This document shows positions 1-7,555 of a stretch of DNA of 19,908 nt, one piece after another. Positions within the stretch are counted from its first letter, which is position 1; the number at the start of each line of letters is the position of its first letter. This stretch comes from Betaproteobacteria bacterium (lineage in GTDB: Bacteria; Pseudomonadota; Gammaproteobacteria; Burkholderiales; Burkholderiaceae_C). Below the pieces are notes generated by a model. It saw only the letters and a list, made by a program, of their open reading frames with translations, did not search any database and was not told the DNA's origin. A program made the translations under genes and the position numbers. Where the stretch lies: the NCBI GenBank assembly GCA_009922295.1, contig RFWA01000009.1:1-19908 (forward strand), given 5' to 3'.

Positions 1-251
1 GGATCGTCCACGATGGGCATGAAGAAATCGGTGGTGGCAATCAACGCCTGCTCGTCATTAAGTCGGTAGACCGCCGCATCGTCCGAGGTCTCGATGCCCA
101 CCAACAGTTCGGGGGGAATGGGCATGGTGCTCATTCCCTTGAGGATCTCCGAGAGCACACCCGGCGCGATCTTGCAGCCACAGCCACCGCCATGGGACAA
201 GCTGGTCAGGCGGGGTTCGGCGGCAGGGCGGGCAGCGGCGGGTGTGGTCAT
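1..251 (-). CDS. selD: Selenide, water dikinase SelD (5' part, cut by window edge)
   Basis: SelD makes selenophosphate from selenide and ATP for selenocysteine and 2-selenouridine synthesis. Only about 83 N-terminal residues are in the window; the frame stays open to base 1. The motif SHGGGCGCK (residues 19-27) is the SelD active-site loop: the first cysteine (C24) and the lysine (K27) correspond to E. coli C17 and K20. C24 is encoded by TGT, so this is the cysteine form and not a selenoprotein. Further on, DDAAVYRL and TTDFFMPIVDD are typical of the ATP/Mg-binding N-terminal half. I chose ATG at 251. An in-frame GTG at 278 with AGGA upstream is an alternative, but a possible -10 element at 281-286 would start the RNA near 274 and exclude it. 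The gene diverges from the DUF1800 gene. Confidence 0.93.
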   Translation of the reverse strand, partial: MTTPAAARPAAEPRLTSLSHGGGCGCKIAPGVLSEILKGMSTMPIPPELLVGIETSDDAAVYRLNDEQALIATTDFFMPIVDD

Positions 252-280
252 GGCAGTTGAGGTGGGCAAATCATGCACGG

Positions 281-301
281 ATTATCCTGCGTCGTCATAA
301 T
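281..301. promoter_or_regulatory. Candidate divergent -10 elements between selD and the DUF1800 gene
   Basis: The inverted repeat GATTAT (280-285) / ATAATC (297-302) places a -10-like hexamer on each strand. CATAAT at 296-301 faces the DUF1800 gene and lies 6 nt before its ATG. GATAAT, read on the minus strand at 286-281, faces selD. Each matches TATAAT at five of six positions. I found no convincing -35 element for either. The role is inferred from position and similarity only. Confidence 0.4.
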
Positions 302-307
302 CTGGCC

Positions 308-1912
308 ATGACCGCAACGCGCCCGTTCATCCGCAGAAGGGCCAGCAGCTGGGGCCTGGCCCTGCTGCTGTCGGCTTGCGCTGCGCCACCCACAAGCACC
401 AACCCAACCGCGACGGCATCCCAAAGCTCACCGGCCCCTACGCCCGTCAAGCCCTCGACGACGCAAGCTGCCGACCTGCTGCATTACCACTGGCTCAACC
501 GCCTGACCTGGGGCGCCAGCAGCTCAGGCCTGACACAGGCCGCCGGCCAGGACGCCAACACAATGCTGGCCAAACAGCTGGTGCCCGGCCCGACCACGCT
601 GCCAGCGGCAGCGCAAAACCAGATCACCGCGCTAACCCTGAGCCAAAAGCCCTTCCCCGCCCTGATGATCGACCTGGAGCAGCGCCGCCGCGATGCCGAC
701 GGGCTCAAAAACGACACCGACAAAAAGGCCGCCCAGCAAGCCTACCAGCAGGAACTCAACCGGCTCGCGCGTGAGGCCGCCTCCCGTCACGTGTTGCGAG
801 CCCTGTACTCCCCGCGACAGCTGCAGGAGCAGATGACCTGGTTCTGGCTGAACCACTTCAGCGTGTTCCAGAACAAGGCCAATATTCGCGCCATGGTGGG
901 CGACTATGAGGACAGCGCCATTCGCCCGCATGCGCTCGGGCGCTTTCGAGATCTGCTGGGCGCGGCGGCCCTGCACCCGGCCATGCTGCGCTACCTGGAC
1001 AACGAACAAAACGCGATCAACCGCGTCAACGAGAACCTGGCGCGCGAGCTCATGGAGCTGCACACACTGGGTGTGGATGGCCCCTACAGCCAGAAAGACG
1101 TGCAAGAACTGGCCCGGGTATTGACTGGCGCCGGCATCAACCTCACCAGCACCGACACCCCAGTGGGCAGGCGCGAGCTGCAAACCTACTACGTCCGCCG
1201 TGGTGTCTTTGAATTCCACCCCGGTCGACACGACTTCAATCCCAAATCCCTGTTGGGCCAGCCCCTGCAACAACGCGGCATGGCCGAGTTGGACGAGGCC
1301 CTGGACAGGCTGGCCCGCCACCCCGCCGCTGCCCGCTTTGTCAGCCGCAAGCTGGCGCAATACTGGCTGGCAGACAGTCCGCCCCCGGCGCTGGTGGAGC
1401 GCATGGCGCAAGCCTTCACTGGGTCAGATGGCGACATCGCCGTGACACTACGCACCCTGCTGAGCTCGCCAGAATTTGCGCAGGGCGCAGGCCAAAAGTT
1501 CAAGGACCCGATGCGCTACGTGGTGTCAGCACTGCGCCTGGCCTATGACGACCGGGTGATCCTCAACACCGGGCCGGTGCTGAACTGGCTCAACCGGCTG
1601 GGTCAGCCCCTGTACGGTCGCCAGACGCCCGACGGCTGGCCACTCGACGAAGGGGCCTGGGCCAGCCCGGGCCAGATGACGGTGCGCTTTGAAGTGGCAC
1701 GCGCCATCGCCTCGGGCAGTGCCGGCCTGTTCCGCAGCGAGGGCCCCACGCCGCAAGAGGTGCCGGCTTTTCCGCAGCTGGCCAACGCCCTGTACTACCA
1801 GGCCTTGCAGCACAACCTGGGCAGCAGCACCCGCGCAGCCCTGGCCCAAGCCGGCTCGCCCCAGGAGTGGGCCACCTTTTTGCTGTCTTCCCCCGAACTG
1901 ATGCGGCGCTGA
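308..1912 (+). CDS. DUF1800 family lipoprotein
   Basis: This is a predicted exported protein of 534 residues in the DUF1800 family, whose biochemical role is unknown. The N-terminus (basic stretch, hydrophobic core, then LLLSAC) is a lipoprotein signal peptide with the lipidated cysteine at residue 24. A low-complexity Thr/Ser/Pro linker follows. Family blocks are visible in order: LNRLTWGAS, the NHFSVF region, ENLARELMELHTLGVDG (about 242-258), a SRKLAQYW segment, and DGWPLDEGAW (around W444). The frame is open from 242, but the longer version has no plausible signal peptide, so ATG 308 is preferred. It has no Shine-Dalgarno sequence; a -10-like CATAAT sits 6 nt before the ATG. The stop is 19 bp before a DUF1501 gene, the usual partner of DUF1800, so the two probably form one unit. 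Confidence 0.9.
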   Translation: MTATRPFIRRRASSWGLALLLSACAAPPTSTNPTATASQSSPAPTPVKPSTTQAADLLHYHWLNRLTWGASSSGLTQAAGQDANTMLAKQLVPGPTTLPAAAQNQITALTLSQKPFPALMIDLEQRRRDADGLKNDTDKKAAQQAYQQELNRLAREAASRHVLRALYSPRQLQEQMTWFWLNHFSVFQNKANIRAMVGDYEDSAIRPHALGRFRDLLGAAALHPAMLRYLDNEQNAINRVNENLARELMELHTLGVDGPYSQKDVQELARVLTGAGINLTSTDTPVGRRELQTYYVRRGVFEFHPGRHDFNPKSLLGQPLQQRGMAELDEALDRLARHPAAARFVSRKLAQYWLADSPPPALVERMAQAFTGSDGDIAVTLRTLLSSPEFAQGAGQKFKDPMRYVVSALRLAYDDRVILNTGPVLNWLNRLGQPLYGRQTPDGWPLDEGAWASPGQMTVRFEVARAIASGSAGLFRSEGPTPQEVPAFPQLANALYYQALQHNLGSSTRAALAQAGSPQEWATFLLSSPELMRR

Positions 1913-1931
1913 CGCGCCTGAAGGATCTCCC

Positions 1932-3116
1932 ATGCAACGCCGTCAACTGCTGCAATCCCTGGCCGGCACTGGCCTCGCCCTGGGCGCCGGCCAGCTCTGG
2001 GCCGCCGGCCCTAGCCAGCCCTGTTTTCTGGTGGTGTTTTTGCGCGGTGGCTACGACGCGGCCAACCTGCTGGTTCCGGTGAGCAGCAGTTTTTACTACG
2101 AGGTGCGACCCACCATTGCCATCTCTCGGCCCAGCAAGGAGGCCAACTCGGCTTTGCCACTCAACGCCGACTGGGGCCTGCACCCTGCGCTGCGTGACAG
2201 CGTGTACCCGATGTTCCAGCAGGGTCAGGCGGCCTTTGTTCCATTTGCCGGCACGCACGACCTCACGCGTAGCCATTTCGAGACACAGGACAGCATCGAA
2301 CTCGGCCAGGCACCGGAGGGCAGCCGCAACTACCGCTCGGGCTTTCTGAACCGACTGGCGGCAACCCTCAAGGGCGCGGGTGCCATGGCTTTCACCGACC
2401 GGCTACCTCTGGTGATGCAGGGGGATGTGCAGGTACCCAACACCGCGCTGCGTGCAGTGGTCAAGCCAGCGGTGGACGCTCGCCAGAGCAGCATCATCAG
2501 CGCCATGTACCAGGGCACCCAGCTGTCGGGCTCGGTCGACCAGGGCTTCACCGTGCGCGACGAGGTGATCCGCGAAATGGCCGCAGAGATGGATGCCGCC
2601 AGCCGCAACGCCATCAGCGCGCGGGGCTTCGAGTTGGAGGCGCGGCGCATTGCGAAACTGATGAAGGCGCGCTACAACTTGGGCTTTGTCGATGTCGGCG
2701 GCTGGGACACCCATGTGGCCCAGGGCGGCGCCACCGGCCAGTTGGCCAGCCGCTTTGAAGAGCTGGGCCGGGGCCTGGCCGCCTACGCGCAAGAAATGGG
2801 CACCCGCTGGCGCGAGACCACCGTGGTGGTGGTGAGCGAATTTGGTCGCACCTTCCGGCAAAACGGCAACAACGGCACCGACCACGGCCACGGCAGCGTG
2901 TACTGGGTGCTGGGCGGCGGTCTGCGTGGCGGGCAGGTGGCTGGCGAGCAGATGATAGTCACGCCCGCCAACCTGTTCCAGAACCGCGACTACCCCGTCC
3001 TCAACGAGTACCGCAGCCTGCTGGGCGGTCTGCTGGCACGACAGTTCGGCCTTAGCCCGGCGCAATTGGCAGGCGTGTTCCCGGGGGCCGAGGCTCGCGA
3101 CCTGGGCCTGTTGTGA
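1932..3116 (+). CDS. DUF1501 family protein, probably Tat-exported
   Basis: This 394-residue protein belongs to the DUF1501 family, which has an alkaline phosphatase/sulfatase-like fold and no settled substrate. The N-terminus MQRRQLLQSLAGTG carries a twin-arginine pair followed by a hydrophobic stretch and an alanine-rich cleavage region (LWAAG), which suggests folded export by Tat. Recognisable family blocks are FLRGGYDAANLLVP near residue 36, THDLTRSHFETQD around 109, GGWDTH at 256-261, SEFGRT at 302-307 and DHGHG at 317-321. The His/Asp-rich blocks are candidate metal ligands by analogy with the fold. AAGGA (1921-1925) lies 6 nt before the ATG, a good ribosome site, and translation follows the DUF1800 gene after 19 bp. 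The protein is full length with no broken frame. Confidence 0.9.
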   Translation: MQRRQLLQSLAGTGLALGAGQLWAAGPSQPCFLVVFLRGGYDAANLLVPVSSSFYYEVRPTIAISRPSKEANSALPLNADWGLHPALRDSVYPMFQQGQAAFVPFAGTHDLTRSHFETQDSIELGQAPEGSRNYRSGFLNRLAATLKGAGAMAFTDRLPLVMQGDVQVPNTALRAVVKPAVDARQSSIISAMYQGTQLSGSVDQGFTVRDEVIREMAAEMDAASRNAISARGFELEARRIAKLMKARYNLGFVDVGGWDTHVAQGGATGQLASRFEELGRGLAAYAQEMGTRWRETTVVVVSEFGRTFRQNGNNGTDHGHGSVYWVLGGGLRGGQVAGEQMIVTPANLFQNRDYPVLNEYRSLLGGLLARQFGLSPAQLAGVFPGAEARDLGLL

Positions 3117-3187
3117 TCACTATTTGGCAACAGGATCCGATTTGCAAACACGAGCCAACCCGTCACGGTAATCCGGGTCATTAAGAC

Positions 3188-3241
3188 TTGGACCGGCAGT
3201 GGCCTATTTTTCATAGACAATCTGTTGCGCGATGCGATAAC
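3188..3241 (+). promoter_or_regulatory. Candidate promoter region of miaB
   Basis: The 130-bp gap before miaB holds two weak candidates. One is TTGGAC (3188-3193), an 18-nt spacer and CATAGA (3212-3217). The other is GATAAC (3236-3241), which ends only 5 nt before the ATG. Neither is strong, and the gap contains no coding frame I believe. A small imperfect hairpin, ACCCG...CGGGT, lies earlier in the gap without a T-run. Confidence 0.25.
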
Positions 3242-3246
3242 GGACC

Positions 3247-4602
3247 ATGAGCAAAAAAGTCTTCATTAAAACCTTCGGCTGCCAGATGAACGAGTACGAC
3301 TCGGACAAAATGGCCGATGTCTTGCACGCGGCCCAGGGCTATGAGCCGACCGACAACGTCGATGATGCCGACCTGATCCTGTTCAACACCTGCTCGGTGC
3401 GGGAAAAAGCGCAGGAAAAAGTGTTTTCGGACCTTGGCCGCGTCAAGCATTTGAAGAGAAAAGGCGTGCTGATTGGCGTTGGCGGCTGCGTCGCCAGCCA
3501 GGAGGGGGCTGCCATCATCGCGCGGGCGCCTTATGTCGACGTGGTGTTCGGCCCACAAACTCTGCACCGCCTGCCCCAACTGCTGAACGAGCGCCAGCGC
3601 CTGAACCAGTCTCAGGTGGACATCAGTTTCCCAGAGATCGAGAAGTTCGACCACCTGCCGCCGGCAAGGGTTGAAGGCGCCACCGCCTTCGTCAGCATCA
3701 TGGAGGGCTGCTCCAAGTACTGCAGCTACTGCGTGGTGCCGTATACCCGCGGCGAAGAAGTGTCGCGCCCGTTTGAAGACGTGCTGGTGGAAGTGGCTGG
3801 CCTGGCAGACCAGGGGGTCAAAGAGGTCACGCTGCTGGGCCAAAACGTCAACGCCTGGCGCGCACCCATGGGCGATAGCCTAGACACGGCCGACTTCGCA
3901 ACCCTGCTGGCCTATGTGTCCGACATTCCAGGCGTTGAGCGCATTCGCTACACCACCAGCCACCCCAATGAGTTCACCCCGGCGCTGATTGCGGCCTATG
4001 ACAAGCTGCCCAAGCTGGTCAACCACCTGCATCTGCCGGTGCAGCATGGCTCAGACCGGATACTGATGGCCATGAAGCGCGGCTACACCGCCATGGAGTA
4101 CAAAAGCACGGTACGCAAACTGCGCGCTATCCGGCCCGACATGGCACTCAGCAGTGACTTCATCGTCGGCTTCCCTGGCGAGACCGAGGACGACTTCAAT
4201 AAGATGATGAAGCTCATCGACGACGTCGGCTTTGACAACTCGTTCAGCTTTATCTTCAGCCCACGGCCTGGTACCCCAGCCGCCAATCTGGCGGATGACA
4301 CGCACCATGAGGTCAAACTGCGCCGCTTGCAGCACCTGCAGGGCGTGATCAACGCCAGCATCCGACGCATCAGCGACAGCCGTCTGGGTACGGTGCAGCG
4401 CATCCTGGTGGAAGGCGCCTCCAAGCGGGACGCCGCTGAGCTGATGGGTCGCACCGAATGCAACCGGGTGGTGAATTTTGTCGGCCAGCCTCGGCTAATT
4501 GGTCAATTGGTCGACGTGCGGATCACCGAAACCCGCAGCTACACCTTGCGCGGCGAGGTATTGACTCATGAATCAATGGCCGCCATCCAGCAGCCGGCTT
4601 GA
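3247..4602 (+). CDS. miaB: tRNA-2-methylthio-N6-dimethylallyladenosine synthase MiaB
   Basis: MiaB is a cytoplasmic radical-SAM enzyme that adds the 2-methylthio group to i6A37 in tRNAs reading UNN codons. At 451 residues it has the usual bacterial length. The N-terminal UPF0004 domain supplies three cysteines for the auxiliary 4Fe-4S cluster (C12 in FGCQMNEYDSD, C49 in NTCSVREKA, C81 in GGCVASQEG). The radical-SAM cluster motif CSKYCSYC gives C155, C159 and C162. TSHPNEF, LPVQHGSDRIL and DFIVGFPGET are typical of the SAM barrel, and the last 70 or so residues form the TRAM RNA-binding domain. No clear Shine-Dalgarno sequence precedes ATG 3247. The gene stands alone and converges on ffh. Confidence 0.97.
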   Translation: MSKKVFIKTFGCQMNEYDSDKMADVLHAAQGYEPTDNVDDADLILFNTCSVREKAQEKVFSDLGRVKHLKRKGVLIGVGGCVASQEGAAIIARAPYVDVVFGPQTLHRLPQLLNERQRLNQSQVDISFPEIEKFDHLPPARVEGATAFVSIMEGCSKYCSYCVVPYTRGEEVSRPFEDVLVEVAGLADQGVKEVTLLGQNVNAWRAPMGDSLDTADFATLLAYVSDIPGVERIRYTTSHPNEFTPALIAAYDKLPKLVNHLHLPVQHGSDRILMAMKRGYTAMEYKSTVRKLRAIRPDMALSSDFIVGFPGETEDDFNKMMKLIDDVGFDNSFSFIFSPRPGTPAANLADDTHHEVKLRRLQHLQGVINASIRRISDSRLGTVQRILVEGASKRDAAELMGRTECNRVVNFVGQPRLIGQLVDVRITETRSYTLRGEVLTHESMAAIQQPA

Positions 4603-4622
4603 ATGCCATCGGTTCAATTTCA

Positions 4623-4688
4623 ATAGCAAACAAGCTATACGCGGCGCGGGCTAGAGCCCGATTTTCATCAAAAGAATCGGGCGTCTAG
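4623..4688. terminator. Structured spacer between convergent miaB and ffh, repeat-like
   Basis: Three hairpins can form here. The first is ATAGC/GCTAT (4623-4627 with 4634-4638). The second is CGGGC/GCCCG with loop TAGA (4647-4651 with 4656-4660). The third is GCCCGATT/AATCGGGC (4656-4663 with 4675-4682), extended by CTAGA/TCTAG (4651-4655 with 4684-4688) across one bulged base. The last two are mutually exclusive because they share GCCCG. The third overlaps the ffh stop codon. There is no T-run on either strand, so a two-way terminator is inferred from position. The text also resembles a dispersed repeat I recall from Comamonadaceae intergenic regions; I cannot confirm that here. Confidence 0.5.
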
Positions 4689-6049
4689 AACGGCATCCGG
4701 GGCATGCCCTTCATGCCGCCCATTCGCTTCATCATCTTCATCATCCCGCCGCCCTTCATTTTTTTCATCATGTCCTGCATCTGCTCGAACTCCTTGAGCA
4801 TGCGATTGACATCCTGTACCTGCACACCGGCACCGGTGGCGATACGGCGTTTGCGGGTGGCTTTGATGATGTCTGGCTTGCTGCGCTCGAGCTGAGTCAT
4901 GCTGTGGATGATGCCCTCCTTGCGCTTGATGTCTTTTTCGGCACGCACCATGTCGACCTGACCCGCCTTAGCCGCCATCGCCGCCGGCAACTTGTCCATC
5001 AGGCTCGAGAGTCCGCCCATCTGCTTCATCTGCTGAATTTGACCCAGAAAGTCATTCAGGTCAAAACTGGCGCCGCTCTTGACCTTGGCCGCCAGCTTTT
5101 GCGCCGCCGCCATATCGACCCCGGCCGTCACCTGCTCGACCAGCGCCACAATATCGCCCATGCCCAGGATGCGCCCAGCGTGGCGCTGGGCATCAAATAC
5201 CTCGAGACCATCTATTTTTTCGCTGGTTCCGGCAAACTTGATCGGCGCCCCGGTGACTTGCCTCACCGACAAGGCAGCCCCGCCGCGCGAATCGCCATCG
5301 GTTTTGGTCAAAATAATGCCCGTCAAGGGCAGGGCCTCTTTGAAGGCACGCGCAGTGTTGACCGCGTCCTGACCCTGCATGGCATCCACCACGAACAGCG
5401 TCTCGACCGGGTTCAGGGCGGCGTGCAGCGCCTTGATTTCCAGCATCAAGGCCTCGTCAATCGCCAATCGGCCGGCCGTGTCCACCAGCAGCACGTCAAA
5501 GAAGTGTTTGCGTGCGTAGTCCAGTGCGGCCAGGCCAATGTCCACCGGCTTCTGGTCGGGCGTACTCGGAAACCATTCGGCCCCGGCCTGCGCTGTCACC
5601 GTCTTGAGCTGCTCGATCGCCGCCGGCCGGTACACGTCGCCTGACACCGTCAGCACCTTTTTGCGCCGCTTCTCGATCAGGTGTTTGGCCAATTTGGCGG
5701 TGGTGGTTGTCTTGCCTGCGCCCTGTAGGCCCGCCATCAGAATCACAGCCGGTGGCTGCGCCGCGAGGTTGATGTCGCTGACGCCGTCACCCATGGTGGC
5801 CGCCAGCTCCTGGTTCACAATGCCCACCAAGGCCTGCCCCGGAGACAGCGAGCCCAACACCTCCTGCCCCAGCGCTTTCTCCTTGACTCGGGCAATGAAA
5901 TCACGCACCACTGGCAGCGCCACGTCAGCCTCAAGCAGCGCCATTCGGACCTCACGCAACATGTCGGTGACATTCGACTCGGTGATACGGGCCTGACCCC
6001 GCATTTCCTTGACGAGGCGCGAAAGTTTGTCGGTGAGCGAGGATGCCAT
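4685..6049 (-). CDS. ffh: Signal recognition particle protein Ffh
   Basis: Ffh is the SRP54 GTPase that binds 4.5S RNA and signal sequences and delivers ribosomes to FtsY at the inner membrane. From ATG 6049 it has 454 residues. The N domain (about 1-90) is followed by the G domain with P-loop GLQGAGKTT (107-115), GDVYRP (137-142), DTAGR (190-194) and TKTDGD (248-253). The methionine-rich M domain (about 300-454) includes the RNA-contacting stretch around KATRKRRIATGAG (396-408) and a tail very rich in Met, Gly and Lys. An upstream in-frame ATG at 6088 would add 13 unrelated residues; MASSLTDKLSRL is the conserved start. A GCCGTTGAACGGC palindrome (6058-6070) lies just upstream and no Shine-Dalgarno sequence is obvious. 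Confidence 0.97.
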   Translation of the reverse strand: MASSLTDKLSRLVKEMRGQARITESNVTDMLREVRMALLEADVALPVVRDFIARVKEKALGQEVLGSLSPGQALVGIVNQELAATMGDGVSDINLAAQPPAVILMAGLQGAGKTTTTAKLAKHLIEKRRKKVLTVSGDVYRPAAIEQLKTVTAQAGAEWFPSTPDQKPVDIGLAALDYARKHFFDVLLVDTAGRLAIDEALMLEIKALHAALNPVETLFVVDAMQGQDAVNTARAFKEALPLTGIILTKTDGDSRGGAALSVRQVTGAPIKFAGTSEKIDGLEVFDAQRHAGRILGMGDIVALVEQVTAGVDMAAAQKLAAKVKSGASFDLNDFLGQIQQMKQMGGLSSLMDKLPAAMAAKAGQVDMVRAEKDIKRKEGIIHSMTQLERSKPDIIKATRKRRIATGAGVQVQDVNRMLKEFEQMQDMMKKMKGGGMMKMMKRMGGMKGMPRMPF

Positions 6050-6113
6050 GCAGGTTTGCCGTTGAACGGCACCAATGTTGATCGCCAAATGGGAATGGCT
6101 GGAGACAAAACGT

Positions 6114-6119
6114 TAAACT
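6114..6119 (+). promoter_or_regulatory. Candidate -10 element for the CcsA/YpjD-like gene
   Basis: TAAACT matches TATAAT at four of six positions and ends 6 nt before ATG 6126, a spacing that would put the transcription start on or next to the start codon. No good -35 element or Shine-Dalgarno sequence was found. This is a positional inference. Confidence 0.35.
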
Positions 6120-6125
6120 GTCGTG

Positions 6126-6929
6126 ATGATTTTAGCCAGTGCATCACCGATAAGCCTGACATTGGCACTTAGCGCCGTGGTGGCCTATGCAGTGTCGGCA
6201 CTGGCCCTGCCGAGGCTAAGTGAACGGGCAGCGCGCGCCGCCCTATGGCTAGGGTGGGCGTTACATGGTGCCCTGCTGCTGGCCAGTACCACCGGCGAGC
6301 CGGTTTACTTCGGATTTGCGCCAGCCTTGTCTGTCACCGTCTGGCTGGTCACGCTGGTGTATGCGGTCGAGAGCTACTTATTTCCGCTGTTAAAGATGCG
6401 CTGGCCACTTTCGTTACTGGCTGTGGCTGCAGTAGTGCTGACCATGGTGTTCCCGGGCAGCGCGCTGCAGCCCCATGCCTCGCCCTGGTTGCCAGTTCAC
6501 TGGGCTCTGGGCATTTCCTCCTACGGTCTGTTTGGGACGGCTGTGGCGCACGCCTGGTTCATGACCCGCACCGAAGAGCGCATCCGGCTCGGACAGGATT
6601 CGCACGCCGGGGTACCACTGCTGACCATTGAGCGCCTCACCTTTCGCTTCATCAATGCAGGTTTTTTGCTGCTGTCCGCCACGCTGGTGCTGGGCGTCCT
6701 GTTTGGCGGCCAACTTTATGGTGCTAAGGCCCACTTGAAATGGGACCACAAAACAGCCTTCTCGGTCCTCGCCTGGCTGACCTTCGCCGCGCTGCTGTTT
6801 GGTCGGGCGCGCTTTGGCTGGCGCGGCAAGCGTGCGGTTCGGATGTTGTACATCGGCTCGGGCTTGCTGCTGCTGGCCTACGTCGGTTCACGCTTTGTGA
6901 TGGAGGTGGTCCTGGGGCGCACGCCATGA
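6126..6929 (+). CDS. CcsA/YpjD-family inner-membrane protein (cytochrome c assembly type)
   Basis: This is a polytopic membrane protein of 267 residues with about eight hydrophobic segments spread evenly along the chain. It resembles the CcsA/CcmC/YpjD superfamily, in which heme-handling proteins carry conserved histidines. Candidates are H125 in the VHWALGISSYG segment and H208 in KWDHKTAFSVLAW, the latter a typical family signature. Whether this protein handles heme is not shown; the proteobacterial YpjD branch is poorly characterised and commonly sits beside ffh, as here (divergent, 76 bp apart). GTG 6123 directly before ATG 6126 is an alternative start. The stop overlaps the next gene's ATG by 4 bp (ATGA), implying coupled translation. 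Confidence 0.88.
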   Translation: MILASASPISLTLALSAVVAYAVSALALPRLSERAARAALWLGWALHGALLLASTTGEPVYFGFAPALSVTVWLVTLVYAVESYLFPLLKMRWPLSLLAVAAVVLTMVFPGSALQPHASPWLPVHWALGISSYGLFGTAVAHAWFMTRTEERIRLGQDSHAGVPLLTIERLTFRFINAGFLLLSATLVLGVLFGGQLYGAKAHLKWDHKTAFSVLAWLTFAALLFGRARFGWRGKRAVRMLYIGSGLLLLAYVGSRFVMEVVLGRTP

Positions 6930-7153
6930 AGATGGTGCTGCTGATCGCTGTGGTGCTCCTGGGCGCGTGGTTATGGCGCTCGGGTCGCCGCACAACAACG
7001 GAGGACAGCGTCAAACGCAAAGCGCCAATGGCGCCTCAGTCCGACATGGTCCGATGCCAGTACTGCGCTGTCCATTTGCCAGCGGCCGAGGCACAGCAGG
7101 GCCGACTCGGCCCCTATTGCACCACGGAGCACAGAAAGCTCGCGGAGCCCTGA
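6926..7153 (+). CDS. PP0621-like small membrane-anchored zinc-ribbon protein
   Basis: This is a 75-residue protein. Residues 3-18 form one hydrophobic helix (MVLLIAVVLLGAWLW), followed by a basic, polar linker and a C-terminal zinc-ribbon-like cluster: C44, C47, H50, then C65 and H69 in VRCQYCAVHLP and PYCTTEHR. It matches the small PP0621 family as I recognise it, which lies next to the CcsA/YpjD gene in many beta- and gammaproteobacteria. Function is unknown; metal binding is inferred from the Cys/His spacing. Its ATG overlaps the upstream TGA (ATGA), with a G-rich stretch before it, so it is probably translated by coupling. A long inverted repeat starts right after its stop. Confidence 0.85.
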   Translation: MKMVLLIAVVLLGAWLWRSGRRTTTEDSVKRKAPMAPQSDMVRCQYCAVHLPAAEAQQGRLGPYCTTEHRKLAEP

Positions 7154-7555
7154 GTTTGGGTTAGGCCAGCGTCGCCAACTCCGGACCCTCACAGCTCGAG
7201 TCTGGCCCCAACCCAAAGATAGCTGACAAGACCAGGGGCAGTTTTGGCACAGGTTGGTGACCGCCCAGTCCAGATGCCGGGCGCTGTGTGAAGGCGATGG
7301 CGCAGCCATCCGTGACCCGCGAACGGTCAAAATCGCCGAAAATGCGCACATCAATGGCAAGACTTCACCATTTCCTTCGGCAGCTGAGACACCATCGCAG
7401 AAAGCGTCCATGCGTCGAAAGAAGCATTGCCGTCAGCACCTGTGGATCGGCAAAAAACGCGTGCGAGTCCCTGCTACCCCATACCTCTCAAGAGCCTGGC
7501 AGAGGCGCTATGAGTGTGTCACCCAATGTGCCCGGCAACACGAACCGCACTGATG
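7154..7555. other. 402-bp region without a convincing gene
   Basis: No frame here gives a recognisable protein. The plus-strand frames are rich in His/Arg/Ser and look non-coding. On the minus strand short open pieces exist, for example GTG 7349 to a TAA at 7161 (62 codons), and stretches in two other frames read more like protein (FFADPQVLTAML, then SFDAWTLSAMVSQLPKEM) but are broken by stops. This could be a decayed gene or coincidence. An inverted repeat at 7155-7217 occupies the left end. In related genomes, as I recall, the two-component genes pilS and pilR often lie between the PP0621-like gene and ampD; they are absent here. Confidence 0.6.
7155..7217. repeat. Imperfect inverted repeat after the PP0621-like gene
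   Basis: TTTGGGTT (7155-7162) then GGCCAG (7164-7169) pair with CTGGCC (7202-7207) and AACCCAAA (7210-7217). This makes 14 base pairs with a small internal loop and a 32-nt terminal loop. It begins two bases after the upstream stop. There is no T-run, so it may end or stabilise the upstream transcript, but a Rho-independent terminator is not proven. Confidence 0.5.

Noticed and set aside
242..307. Longer start for the DUF1800 gene at 242
   Set aside because: The added 22 residues would bury the lipoprotein signal peptide and overlap selD; ATG 308 gives a clean signal peptide with its lipobox.
632..1411. 259-codon minus-strand frame opposite the DUF1800 gene
   Set aside because: It has no recognisable domain and no ribosome site; the plus-strand gene has family motifs along the same interval.
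7161..7349. 62-codon minus-strand frame in the gap before ampD as a real small gene
   Set aside because: It has only a GTG start, no ribosome site, no recognisable family, and sits beside broken protein-like pieces in other frames; kept only as a possible gene remnant.
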